In this document: positions 11,163 through 23,060 of the stretch, one piece after another
How the letters are laid out: the number at the start of each line of letters is the position of its first letter
Position numbering within the stretch: the first letter of the stretch is position 1
The notes under the pieces: generated by a model
Told to the model about the DNA's origin: nothing
Database searches by the model: none
Seen by the model: only the letters and a program-made list of their open reading frames with translations
Origin: Cryptomeria japonica
Taxonomy: Eukaryota > Streptophyta > Pinopsida > Cupressales > Cupressaceae
Reading direction: 5' to 3'
DNA: 64,000 bases
NCBI RefSeq assembly: GCF_030272615.1
Contig: NC_081410.1
Span: 139,664,849-139,728,848 of the forward strand
Program-made: the position numbers and the translations under genes

Positions 11163-14114
11163 TTGCATAGTGACATGCCTGTTGAAACAAGGTCAAAATC
11201 TAAGAAGATGGGCGAACCAACATCTCAACCCATTGACGACATATCAAACTCACAGTTGCAACCTAGTCAATCATTACAAATTGAAGGTTCGTCAAACACA
11301 TCATTACCACCATATGGAATGGTTCAACTTGGACCACCTCCATTATATGAGCTAGTGTTTGTACCCATGAAACCGGGATATGGGAGTGTTCCACCAACAC
11401 CAAGAGGAAATGCACCTTTTGATTGGAATCAACCAAACCTGCAACATGAAATTCAAACATTACATGAGGAACAAACTCTTTCACAAGGATTTGGTTCAGA
11501 TCAAGGCATTCAACAAGAAACAAATCCAAATATTTTACCATATTCTTCATCAGATTCTGATGCTTCCGATGATGTTGATATGTTCCTTAAAGATCCGAAG
11601 TTGACAAAAAAGATGGATAAATTCTTGAACAAGGTCTTTAAGATGTTCCCACAAAAATATCTTGACATGATGAGTAATGTGACCTCCTCAAGTGAGAAAA
11701 TCAATGTGCAAAAACAACAAGGCATTGAGTTGTTAAGTTTCTCTCCACATCCAAATGAAGAAAATGTGAAACAAGAAACTCAACACACCTTGATGAGTAA
11801 ACGTGTTTCAAAAATGCTGACAGTGACTATTCCTCAAAAGTCACCATTCGAAACAATAAACAATCTGTTATTTAATACAACACTTGTAACACAAGATCAA
11901 ATGAGGGCCACACAAATATTGACAGCTATCCCTCAACAAGAAGTGGTTCCTTGCATGCATAATATTGGATAAAAATCTAAGATGCACGAAAGCTTTACGA
12001 CTGGAATGCCCGATCTTACCAATGTCCAAAACAATTCCACAATGCAACAAAGTTCCTATGTCCCATTAAGTTCAATATATTTGCCAGATACTCAAGTACC
12101 CGTTATGCAAAATATTGTGACAGATCCTTCGATAGTGGCAACACAAAGAGCCACAAATAGTGGTCTGCACCAATAGCAAATGTTGCAACAATTGAGGAAT
12201 GCACAAAAGGCACACTCAAATGCACAAACAAGCAATGCACAACAACAACAATATCACATTCAACAACATGTGGCAACGTCTTCTACACCATTACAAGTTA
12301 ATTCGAACTTGCCACCACCACAATGGATTGGACAAAAAACACAGCAAGTCAATGCAAGTGCCATACCCCATCTTAAGGAGAAACAACAAAAACCTCCCAA
12401 ACAAATTTTTTTGCAAATGATGGGATTTACATCAAGACAACAACAATTGGCACAAAGTCAGCAAATTTTGATTCGTCAGCATCAACAACAACATGTGCCT
12501 CCATATGTGCTAGGTAAAACAAGCTATCATACTTCACAACCATAATTGATGTCTGTGTAATATCAACAACACCCTCAATTGCAATATCAACCTAGGCTAC
12601 AAATGATGATTCCACCACAAGAAGCATAGCAACAAGGTCAATATCAAGGCATGGCACAACCACTGCAACAAGAGTTGTACCAAGAACATTATATGCTAGA
12701 GACACCAAAGACGGCAATTTTAGAGCATCAACAACTGATGGGAAACATGATGTATCGACAAAGAGTACCCACCAGGATCAATGATGAACCTCCAAAATTT
12801 GACACAATTGTGCAACAACTTGAGAAGTTCCAACGACAAGTCGACGCATTGGAAACCAAAGGAACAAAGAAATTGTACACAGATCAAGATTTATGTCCTA
12901 ATCCATTTGACAAGAGCTTGTACATGCCTCCCTTCCCTAAGCATTTTGAGGCACCTAATTTTGAGAAATATAAAGGAAATGGCAATCCAAAAGACCACAT
13001 TCAAGCATTTTTCGCAGCATGTACTGAAGTGAGTTATGAGGAAACATATTTAATGTGCTTTTTTGCACGAAGCCTCACAGGACAAGCCATGGATTAGTAT
13101 TCACATTTGCCAGGGAATATAAAGACTTGGTCAGAATTGGCTCAAAAGTTTATATCTCACTTCGCATTCAACATTGACAGTGAAGTGACCATGTCAGATT
13201 TATGCAACGCCAAGCAAAAGCAAGGTGAACCATTACTGACTTTCTTGCAATGATGGCGAAGCTTGTATAGTCATTCTTCCCTAGATATACCTGAAGAACA
13301 ACAAGTGAACTTATTTATTCAAAATTTGGTCCCAGAAATGATGTATGAACTCAAATTGAAAAGTCCCAATACCATTGAGAAACTCATTAAAAAAGGGATG
13401 AACATTGAAACTGCTCTTGTAGCTAAGGGAATCATTAAGCTCAACAAAGACAGTGACAACACAAACAATTCAGGGGACAAAAATAGATTTTGGTACAAAA
13501 ACAAGAATGTCACTAATGATGGAGTTGTCGATGCAAGAGCAGTAAATGCAAATCAACCCATGTTCATAATAAAGAAATTGAGTGCTCCTAATATGTCGGC
13601 TATGGAACAAAATCAAACACCACCAAGCAATGTTACTCAACAGTCATAATACCAACAATATACCCAACAATATAATCAACAAGGTCAGCAACAAAACTAG
13701 CAACAAAAACCTTTCCGATCAAGGAATGGGCCTCCTCGACAATTTACACCATTGGGAGAGCCTATTCAGTCAGTAATGAAACAATTAATACAAGCAAAGT
13801 TTATCAAGTTACCAGATATAAAGGCAGAACCATTGGTAAAGTTGCATTGGTGGAATGATAATGCATATTGTGAATACCATTGGTCAAAAGGACATAAAAC
13901 TGCATCGTGTTTTCAATTGAAACATATGATTCAAGACTTGTTAGATCAAGGAGTAATTGAGGTAGACCCACCCAACGCAACCTCTAACACTGATCATACA
14001 ATTTTCAAAACTCCTTTGCTTGATCATGACAAGGGTAAAGCATCTTCTTCAAACTCTACCCAAAAAACAAATTATGCAAATACTGGTTATAACAATGTCA
14101 TCAATTGTTTTTGA
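11163..14114 (+). pseudogene. gag: Tat gag polyprotein (capsid and nucleocapsid)
   Basis: Starts MPVETRSKSKKMGEPTSQP. The first 500 or so codons are a Gln/Asn/Thr-rich, low-complexity region (12180-12650 is almost poly-Gln). The capsid core follows at about 12900-13400: PFPKHFEAPNFEKYKGNGNP, HIQAFFAACTEVSYEETYLM, then SLTGQAMD-stop-YSHLPGNIKTWSELAQKF and LLTFLQ-stop-WRSLYS, a clear gypsy gag domain. Near 13870 the motif CEYHWSKGHKTASCFQLK is a CHHC-like nucleocapsid finger typical of this branch. Stops at 11970, 12174, 12543, 12558, about 12628, 13095, about 13250, 13647 and about 13698 lie in the same frame, with no frameshift; nearly all are one C-to-T or G-to-A change from Gln, Arg or Trp. 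Confidence 0.9.
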
Positions 14115-15545
14115 GCGTCAAATGAGTATGTTTCCACCATAAGAATAAAGGGACAAGATCCTTCTTGCGTGGTCACCACTCATCGATCCAAAATAGTCCT
14201 TAAAGGAGCTCCTACAATCCCTCCCAAATCAACTCCTACAAGTCATTATAATCTCCTAGATCATCTGGGGAAGACATCTGCACAAATATCAATTCTTGAG
14301 TTGTTGAAAATGTCCCCTATGCATCGCACAGTCCTAGATAAAGCTTTAATTGAGTCCACTGTCCTGACAGACATTGATGTTGATCAGTTTCAAGCCCGAA
14401 TTGGACATCTAGCTATTTCCCAACATGTTGCCTTTTCTGATAATGATATTTCACCTAATAAGCTCCCTCATAATGATCCATTACATCTCGAAGTCTTTGT
14501 CCATAATTGCAAAATCCGACGAGTCTTGATAGATGGCGGAGTAGATCTTAACATCTATACCTTGAGGGTGGTCATTGGTCTTGGCTATACAGAAAATGAC
14601 ATTGATTCTTCCAGAAGAATAACAATCAAAGCATATGATGATGCTGAGCATCCATCTAAAGGGATAATTTCATTGCCTATCAGAGTCGGTGCAATGACAG
14701 AAAACACTTTCCTGCAGGTCATAGACCTCGATCTCCCTTACAATATGATACTTGGTCATCCATGGATCCATGCAATGAAAGCAGTTCCATCTACTTATCA
14801 TCAGTGTTTAAAATATCCTTACAATGGGACTGAGATAACAATTCCAGGAGATCGTAATCCATTTCAATTTTGTGCTAATCTAAAGGATTCCCCGCAGCAG
14901 CAAGTCCCAGTTAATAGAGAGGCCCACTCACATAATTATGTGGATCCTAATGAGTTGTTAGATGTTGTCAAAGGAAAATTGAAGATACAGGACCAAGGAT
15001 GTGGAGAGTATTCAATGGCTCAAACATTCCTAATTGGGAATTTACCTATATCTCAAAAATCACATGGCAAACCACATTTATTGCAAAAAGAACCTAAGAT
15101 AGTCATTCAATATCAGCCCCCCACTACATTTACTAGATGGGGTGAACTTGATAAAGAAACTTTGGATGATGATGTCATAGATTGGCTTTATAAGGATCCA
15201 ACTGAGACACCACCTGTCAGGTTGCTGGTGGAGTGGTATGGCAAAGGGTTTACTATGCTGCAAAAAAAGGGATATGACAGCTGCAGTGGCTTGGGCCCTG
15301 ACAAGAAAGGAAGGCTAGAACCTATTATACCCAAGATGCGACCTCCAACTTTAGGGTTAGGTTTTGTACCCTTGTGAATTGGACCCTCATCTACCAAAGT
15401 GACCACATGTAGAAAGGGGCATGACTCTGCTGATGAAACAACACCTGAGGATACTTGACTTGAAACTGATTCCAATGAATGGGAGTGGAGTTCCTTTTCT
15501 TCTAGCTCCTATGCCCTTGACAATGTTTTCCTTGACCCTGATGAT
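14115..15545 (+). pseudogene. pro: Tat aspartic protease with G-patch-like C-terminus
   Basis: Continues the gag frame after the TGA at 14112-14114. The retroviral-type aspartic protease lies near 14490-14800: IRRVLIDGGVDLNIYT carries the catalytic Asp, but the triad reads D-G-G instead of the usual D-[TS]-G, and the C-terminal ILGHPWIHAM matches the ILGxxW element. At 15250-15320 a segment MLQKKGYDSCSGLGPDKKG, followed by EPI, has the glycine spacing of a G-patch domain, known in several retroviral and retrotransposon proteases or gags. A TGA at 15375-15377 and a stop near 15456 interrupt the linker to RT. The DGG triad may be a lineage variant and not a mutation; I cannot decide without relatives. 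Confidence 0.82.
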
Positions 15546-17123
15546 TTGCCCATGGAAGAAAAACATGAAATAATTCCCCCTCCTAAAACATGTCCTAATG
15601 CTTGGATAGAGTCATTCTGGGACCCAAGCTCTAAATTAGATATGAGCAGTTCAGACAGTGATACCACGGATGTTTACATCTTTACCATTTCAGCCCTCTC
15701 TCTCCTTAAAACTGATGATGACATGCCCCTTGTCTATCCTCAGCTTATCCAACATGACCAACAAGAACCACTCACATTAGATTTTTTTCAAAATGACGAA
15801 GCAATTGCCAAATTTTTGGGACTCCGAGAAGGCATACCACAAGGTGATCATAAGGCAGGATTTACAATTGATCTAGATTCCACAGCATATTTTGGGGAGT
15901 CAACTCCATCTTCTAGTCATAAAAATGAAAAAGAAAAGGTAAAAAATCAAAAGAATAGGTCTTTGAGTGAAAACCGTAAGGCACTCTCTGATCATGAAAA
16001 AGTAAAAATAAAAGACGTACCTGCGGGTGAAAACCTCTCTGACGCGCCCAAAGGTGGAAGATTGGACATACCCCTATCAAGTCAGGATAAATCAACATTG
16101 CTTGTGGAAATGACCAAAGAGATAATTTTGGGTACACCTGACAACCCTAAGGTCATTCATTTCGCTGCTTCTCTATCAAAACAAGAAAGAATAGATTTTG
16201 TCAATTTCTTTCTCGAGAAGAAGATCAGTTTTGTATGGTCCTATGCAGATATGCCTGGCCTTGATCCAGAATTAGTCCTTCATCACTTACCATTAAAATC
16301 AGATGCCAAGCCTGTCAAATAGAAACTTAGAAAGATGCATCCCCAGGTGGCTCTCTTGGTCAAGGTAGAACTAAGAAAATTATTAGATGTGGGCTTTATC
16401 AGACCCATTGATTATGCAGACTAGATTTCAAATTTGGTACCAGTTAGCAAAGTAACTGGGGGCATCAGAATCTGTATGGATTTTAGGGATCTTAATAAAG
16501 CATGCCCTAAAGATGATTTCCCACTACCAAATATCAACATTATAGCTAACATGACTGCCAGATATGAGATGCTATCATTGATGGATGGTTTTTCTGGATA
16601 TAATCAAATTCGCATTACTCCTAAAGATCAACATAAGACTTCATTTACATGTGCTTGGGGTACTTACTGCTGGAATGTGATGCCCTTTGGTCTTAAAAAT
16701 GTTGGCGCAACATATCAAAGAGCTATGACGACAATTTTCCATGATTTTATGCATACTTTGATGGAAGACTATGTTGATGACTTATTATGCAAATCTGTCA
16801 CAAGAGATAGTCATCTAGCCATCCTTGGCCCAATCTTTGACCAAATGGAAACCTACAAGCTCAGACTCAACCCAAAGAAATGTGTCTTTGGTGTCACAGC
16901 CGACAAAGTATTAGGGTACATTGTTTCTCACAGAGGCATCGAAGTAGACCCTGAAAAGGTTAAAGCAATAATGGATATGCCTCCTCCATCAAATATCCAT
17001 CAACTACGAAGTCTGCAAGGAGATCTACAGTCAATCCGTCAGTTTATAGCTCAATTGGTAGACAAATGTCATCCCTTCCAGCATTTATTGCATAAAGGTG
17101 TCACTTTTAAATGGACTGAGTAA
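15546..17123 (+). pseudogene. pol: Tat reverse transcriptase with long N-terminal linker
   Basis: The first roughly 250 codons (15546-16322) are a charged linker (SSSHKNEKEKVKNQKNRS) that ends in the pre-RT sequence SFVWSYADMPGLDPELVLHH, typical of Tat RTs. RT itself: VPVSKVTGGIRICMDFRDLN, FSGYNQIRITPKDQHKTSFT, VMPFGLKNVGATYQRAM, and the catalytic box MEDYVDDLL near 16770; the thumb continues with LNPKKCVFGV and LGYIVSHRGIEVDPEK. In-frame stops at 16320 and near 16422 precede the core and one at 17121 follows it. All are consistent with Gln or Trp codons lost by transition. Confidence 0.93.
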
Positions 17124-18161
17124 TGTCAATCAACATTTCAAACTCTCAAGGATTATCTGCTGTTGCCACCTATTCTAATGCCTCCCATAGAAGGGAAGCC
17201 ATTCATATTGTATATTTTTGCAACTGAAATGGCACTGGGAGTTCTCTTAGCCCAACAGGATGAGAAAGGCAAAGAACAGGCTATTTATTATATCAGTCGG
17301 ACACTAGTGGGCTATGAGCTGAATTATTCAACTATTGAATGGGCATGTTTAGCAGTGGTCTTTGCAACATAGAATCTTTGATGCTATATGTTAAATCATC
17401 AGACATTTCTAGTTGCAAAAATTGATCCCTTGAAATACTTGCTTAGTAGGGCAGCTTTGACAGGTCGCCTAGCAAAGTGGGTTATGGTCCTCAGTGAGTT
17501 TGATATTGAGTACATTGAGTGAAAGGCAATAAAAGGACAAATCATAGTGGATCAACTTGAAGAGGCTCCTATTTATGATGATCATCCCATGTTGACAGAT
17601 TTTCCAGATGAATCAGTCTTTGCTCTCACATCTTCTAATGAATGGAAGTTATATTTTGATGGATCCCTTACTAAATTCGGGTCCAGCGTAGGTATATTGT
17701 TTGTCACCCCTCAAGGTGATGCTATTGCCAAATCCTACAGACTAACTTTCCATTGTACCAATAACATTGCAGAATATGAAGCTTTGGTCACAGGACTCTG
17801 AGTAGTGATCCACTGGAACATCACACATTTACAAGTCTATGGAGATTCCCAGTTAGTCATCCGTCAAGTGAATGATGACTACGAAACAAAAGATGAAAAG
17901 CTTATTCCTTACAAGCATATGGTGGATTTCTTCAAGACAAAATTTACAGCTATCCATTTTAGTCAAGTTCCAAGAATTCAAAACAAGTTAGCAGATGCGA
18001 TGGCCACTATTGCTTCCATGTTAAATATGCCCCATAATATGGACAAATGTGAATTTTTGGTCGAACAGTTGCTTGTCCCTTCTTTTGAAATTTTGACAAT
18101 AGATGCGATGTGTGTTCTTGTTGGTCCTAATTCCCCGTGGTACAATGACATCAATATTTGA
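17124..18161 (+). pseudogene. pol: Tandem RNase H domains (Ty3-type RNH plus archaeal-like aRNH)
   Basis: First RNase H: 17160-17540, PFILYIFATEMALGVLLAQQ, with EQAIYYISRTLVGYELNYST and AALTGRLAKWVMVLSEFDIEY. The catalytic DAS-like motif reads FATE, so this copy looks inactive, as is typical when a second copy is present. Second RNase H: 17640-18060, KLYFDGSLTKFGSSVGILF, NNIAEYEALVTGL, VYGDSQLVIRQVND and NKLADAMATIASM. Here the D, E, D, D acidic set of the archaeal-like type is visible. Stops at 17370, about 17382, about 17520 and 17799. The dual arrangement assigns the element to the Tat branch. Confidence 0.88.
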
Positions 18162-19387
18162 AATCCCAAACCTTACCACCTAACCTTTCCTTTAACCAAC
18201 ATCGAGCCTTCATCCGCCAGACCACCAAATATGTCATCATCGCTGACACCCTTTACCGTCGTTCCTTTGACCACACCCCCCTCAGGTGTTTGGATTCTGA
18301 CGAAGCACAAACAGCTTTACGTGAGGTTCATGATGGTATATGTGGGGGCCATTTCAATGGTCTAAGCTTAGCCAAAAAGTTGGTTCATGTTGGGTATTAT
18401 TGGCCCACTATGGAAAAGGATGTTCATGATTCTGTCAAGAAGTGCTACAAATGCCAAATCCATGGAAATTACATTCATGCTCCAATCCAAGAGCTTCATT
18501 CTGTCATATCTCCATGGGCCTTTTCTCAATGGGGATTGGATCTTATTGGCAAGATTCGCCCAACATCTGCAAATGGACACAAGTTTATCATTACAGCCAC
18601 AGAGTACTTTACAAAATGGATCGAGGTTATTCCTATGACCTACATCACCGGTGTGCAAATTTCAAAATTCCTACTGAACTATATCATATGCAGATATGGG
18701 GTTCCCCTTGCAATAGTCACAGATAATGGCCGTCCATTCAAGAACAAAGATGTCAAGGAACTCTGTGAAAAGTTTCACATCCAACACCGTTTCTCCAATC
18801 CTTACTATCCACAGGGCAATGGTCAAGCCGAAGCATCAAATAAAACCATTATTAAGATCCTGAAAAAGGTTGTCAATGATGCTAGTCGAGATTGGCATGT
18901 ACAGTTGAATCCAACACTATAGGCTTATCATACTTCTATCCACACACCTACTGGTGCAACACCTTATTCCTTAGTGTATGGTGCAGAAGCCAGTTTACCC
19001 TTGGAAGTGGAGATTCCCTCTTTGCATGTTTCCTTGCAACATTTGATTGATGATGAGATGCATAGAGTCTCTCGGTTGCATCAGCTTGAGATGTTAGATG
19101 AGAAACGTCAGACAACCCTGACACATTTGCAAGCATATCAAAACCGTCTCTGTCGCTCTTATAATAAGAAGGTCAAAGGGTGACACTTTGAAGTGGGAGA
19201 TTTGGTTTTAAAGGTGAACCCAAAGAATGCACAATCTACTGACATCATCAAAGGCAAGTTTGAACCTAATTGGGTTGGGCCTTTCATAGTTACTGCAGCC
19301 TATGGCTCAGGGGCATATCAGCTTGCAACCCCAGACGGTGAACCTTTGTCTGATCCTGTAAATAGCATGCACCTTCGCAAGTACTAG
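18158..19387 (+). pseudogene. pol: Tat integrase
   Basis: Shifted to frame 2 relative to upstream pol; the shift lies near 18150-18165. The zinc-binding HHCC region is visible (VHDGICGGHFNGLSLAKKLV, then KKCYKCQIHG), followed by the DDE core: QWGLDLIGKIRP, IVTDNGRPFKNKDVK and NPYYPQGNGQAEASN (D, D, E). After a stop at 18920 come TPTGATPYSLVYGAEASLPL and the C-terminal GPY/F-like module FEPNWVGPFIVTAAYGSGAY. It ends at a TAG after HLRKY. A TGA at 19181 sits in KVKG-stop-HFEVGDLVLK. No chromodomain follows, in line with Tat elements. Confidence 0.93.
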
Positions 19388-21212
19388 GCATAGTTCTTTT
19401 GTCAGTAGTTCTTTAATATGATTCTAAAAAAATAAAAAAAAAGTGAAAAAATAAAAAAAATACAAAAAAAGTGAAAAAATTGAAAAAATAAAAAAAGTGA
19501 AAAAAGAAAAAATTGGAAAAAAAAAACAAAAGTAAAGAAAAATTCGCCCTCTAGTGAAAACCTAGCAAACAGGCGCCATGTGTAAAAGATTATTGCTTCG
19601 TCATCTATCATGACCCCTAGCTATATTTTTCCCCCGCAGGTTTATCATGCTTGCTTTGACCCAATATTTTGTTCAAGGCCTGTGATTGGTCAACATCATT
19701 GTCTTGCATACTCAGGTTTCTAGTTTTTGTGCATATGTTCGGTCTAGGTTGTTGTATATGTCTTTCAAATGTTCATTGGATGCGCACGCCCCCCTCATCA
19801 TGATCAATTACTAGATCTTTCAAATGGAAAAATGTCCTGAAAAAATCCCTAAAAATCAAATAATGTCCTAAAAAAATCCCTAAAAATCAAATAATGTCCT
19901 AAAAAAGTCCCTAAAAATCACATAAGGTCCTGAAAAAATCCCTAAAAATCAAATAATGTCCTAAAAAAACTCCCTAAAAAGTCAAATAAAGTCCTGAAAA
20001 AATGAACAAAAATAAATAAATTGTAAAAGTTCTGAAAAAAACACAACAAAAAAATATCCTCTTTGTGCATAGACAGATCACTGAGCATACATCCAACGAC
20101 TCTCAATCACAACATTGCACTTCACTGCAAATCATGCATTCATAGATGAACTTTTCAATCAAACCAAACATTCAAACTGATTAAAATTGTCATATCAATC
20201 AATCAACATCAATATCATTTGTCCTTGTCACTACTATCATGGGTCTTATACAGGGTGTGGTATACTTGAAATTGGACTGTGTCCTATCTTAGACAGGGTA
20301 CCGCATTCCCTGAAACTAGACCGCATGATCATTCTTGTTTTCCACTTTTGACAATGATGATCACAATGTTTGTTTGACTTGGTTGAATTTGTGAGTCTTA
20401 TCTTTTTACTGGTTTATCTTTGGCTTCGATCATGTTCCTATGTTGCTCAATGATGTCACTGAGTGATTTAGAGTGACCGGGATGGTTCATGGTCCCTTTC
20501 CTTTTTTGTTGTGTTTGTTGTTTGTGGAATGTTTGTCACAAACTGGGGCAACTATATCATTGGGTGTCTGTGATAAGTATGTTCACTTTGTGAATGCCGC
20601 ACATACCTCAACCCTTGATGTATGCACCCTAGGATGCTTCACTCATTTCTTGTGTGCGATGTATCTATCTTTTGCAAGTAGGGTTGCGTTTCAGCTCTGG
20701 CCTTCAATGCCATGATGCTCTGCATCCATTTTGCTACATTAAATAAATGTTCTCACCTACTTCTGTGCATTGATGAAAGCAAGTTTTCCTTCATCTCTAA
20801 CTATCCTCTGTCTAATTTCTTCTTACTAACATTTCTTCCATTAGTTTGGGCAGTCAGTTCGATCTAGTACTCCGATCTCCAAAAACATAAGCTGCATCCT
20901 ACATTCATTGGTTAGCACATTTGCATTATATCAAGCATTTTATCCATTTCATATTATAAATGCATCAAAAACACATAAAAATATATTCATACATGTTCCA
21001 CAATGGTACATAAACAGTGCATAAGCCATCCATACATGGAAAATAACCATAAGCCATAACACATTGCATCCCATCATATAGCTGCATATCATATCATATA
21101 TCAAAACAATATCGGAGTACAAAATTGGACTGTCTATCCTAAGTATGGCCCATAGGTTGAATACATAATGTCACACTATATATGTATCTGTCATAAGGAG
21201 CATGTGCCTCTA
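19388..21212 (+). other. Tat non-coding region downstream of integrase
   Basis: 19425-19530 is A-rich with repeated GTGAAAAAATAAAAAAA. 19830-20005 holds about six copies of a 30-33 bp unit (AATGTCCTGAAAAAATCCCT, then AAAAATCAAAT). 20040-21200 is AT-rich with no supported ORF; the ORF at 20473-20715 shows no family features. This spacer separates pol from the 3' end of the antisense PMD gene and may hold its terminator. Confidence 0.7.
19830..20005 (+). repeat. About six 30-33 bp tandem repeats
   Basis: Units read GTCCTAAAAAAATCCCTAAA with AATCAAATAAT between. Variation is mostly in A-run length and single transitions. The array lies directly downstream of the integrase stop, in the place where Ogre/Tat elements often carry variable tandem repeats. 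Confidence 0.85.
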
Positions 21213-23060
21213 TCACTGGGTGCTCCCTCTCTCCTCCTCATCCCTGCCATGTCTCAAGGATGATGTCCCTCCTACCCCAAGTCTTGGCTGTGGTGGTCTC
21301 CTAGGTCCACTCACCCCCATGCTGCTCACTGATCTTCGAGAGCGTGGCTTGCTCTCTGTCCTTGATCGTGCCCAATATGACGCTGCTCTCTGCTCTGGTG
21401 GAACTGCACTCTCATATAGTTTCCTCCAATGGCGTATCTCCTCTCCGATCTCTACCAACATCTGTGCCATCTCACGTGCACTGGCATCCCTAATCGACCC
21501 AATATACTCAGTCACTCTCTGCCCTACTTGCTGTGCCTGCGCTATTACTGTATCTCAAGCCGCTATCAATCTGGCTATCTTTGCTTTGAACTGATCCTAC
21601 TCTATCCTCAAGGTAGCATTCTATCTCTCTAATGTCGCAATGTGGTCATGCTAACTAGCTATGGTGGCCCTACATATCTCCATCTCCTCTATGCTAGTTG
21701 TCTCCGGCTCTATGGGTATATCCTGCAATGACTCCTGATTGACTGGATCTGGCTCCTCCCTCTCGTCCTCATCATCCCCTCCATCCTCATCATCCTCTCC
21801 ATCCTCATCATTCTCCTCATCATCCCCTCTATCCTCGTCATCCCCCTCATCCTCATCATCTCCCTCATCCTCATCTTTGTCCTCATCGTCTCCCTCCACC
21901 TCTCTAGTGAGTGGGAAGTCCTCTTGTCTCCTAGGTACTGGAATATCAGGATCTGTCAATGGCACTGGCCATCATCGTGCAAACCTTCGCTCATACTCCT
22001 CTGTCATCTCGGCATCCACCACATTTGATCTCCAATCCCACTATTTTTGTTGTAGTTGTGTGAAGTCGACATATGCTATGTGTGGCTGAATCATCCTCCC
22101 CCACTGACTCGTCTCTCTGTGAGATCGGGCAAAGTGTGCAGTCCCTCTCGGTACATCCTGCCTCTCTCTGGAAGGTACATCTCAATCACTCTCTGGCGAT
22201 TCACTGGCCGCCCAATCAGGTATCTCTCTTGTCTGCAATACGGTAGCTCCTCACTATCATCTGACCATCTAGGGCAATCAAGATATGGCCTCCATGTGAA
22301 CTCTCTCAATCTGTCTAGCTCATGTCGCCAATACAATATGTATCCGAATGGACCCTGTCTTAGTGTACCCCCATAACAGTACACATATGGTCAATGTGGT
22401 ACTACCTGTCTCTCTGCAATCAGTCGACATATGGCTATGTGCTCAAATGCCCATACCTATAACAGTGTGACCCCATAGCTCAAAGTCTGCACTCCCTGAT
22501 ATGCTATCTGATGCAACTGAAAATATAGCATGGCAAGCACACATGGTCCCCATGCGTATGCAGTCCCCTCTGTCACCATCTGCTCTAGCACTCTTCCCCA
22601 TCCAATAGGGAATCCATGTCCTCGTCTATCCCCTGCTAATAGGCATGCTATAACCACGGCTATCACCACATATTGTTGATCATACTCTACTGCCATGGTC
22701 TCCCAGCCAATCTCCCTCTCTATGATATCTAGATCATCTACATCACACTCAAATAATCTGCACAATGAGTCTCTCCCTATTGTTGGGTCATATTCTATCA
22801 TCTCCCCATGAATTGGAATGCGGAGGATACGCCACACATCCTCTAGTGTCACCGTTGCCTCTCCTGTCGGCAGATGAAATGAGGAAGTCTCTGAATGCCA
22901 TCGCTCTGCCAATGCGGTCAACAGTCCTGTGTTTGCCCTAATCTTGGGCATGAATGTAATATAGTATAATCCAAGTCCTACTAATGTATCTCTATCCGTG
23001 CTCCTGAGTCTATGTCACAGCATGAAGAAGTCGGGTATGTTCTCCCATATAATCAATGGA
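21213..23060 (-). pseudogene. Antisense plant mobile domain (PMD, MAIN-like) gene inside the Tat element
   Basis: Reads opposite to pol. The PMD core starts by 22951: TGLLTALAERWHSETSSFHL with PTGEATVTLEDVWRILRIPI is the diagnostic opening of the aminotransferase-like plant mobile domain (MAIN/MAIL1 family), followed by IACLLAGDRRGHGFPIGWGR and, after a TAG at 22457, VWAFEHIAICRLIAE and YGGTLRQGPFGYILYWRHEL. A frameshift near 22095 leads to a tail: TEEYERRFAR, a highly acidic Asp/Glu stretch (21900-21740), a helical segment and an Arg/Ser/Pro-rich C-terminus ending at 21213. Upstream an in-frame TGA (about 23010) separates another 15-20 codons, so the true start is uncertain. MAIN-type proteins act in the nucleus in genome stability and silencing; a role here is inference. 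Confidence 0.85.

Noticed and set aside
21739-22089. Ser/Pro-rich + strand ORF opposite the acidic tail of the PMD gene
   Set aside because: It is the reverse-strand shadow of the Asp/Glu-rich stretch; GAT/GAG/GAC read backwards gives TCATCC-type Ser codons. The PMD strand has domain evidence and this one has none.
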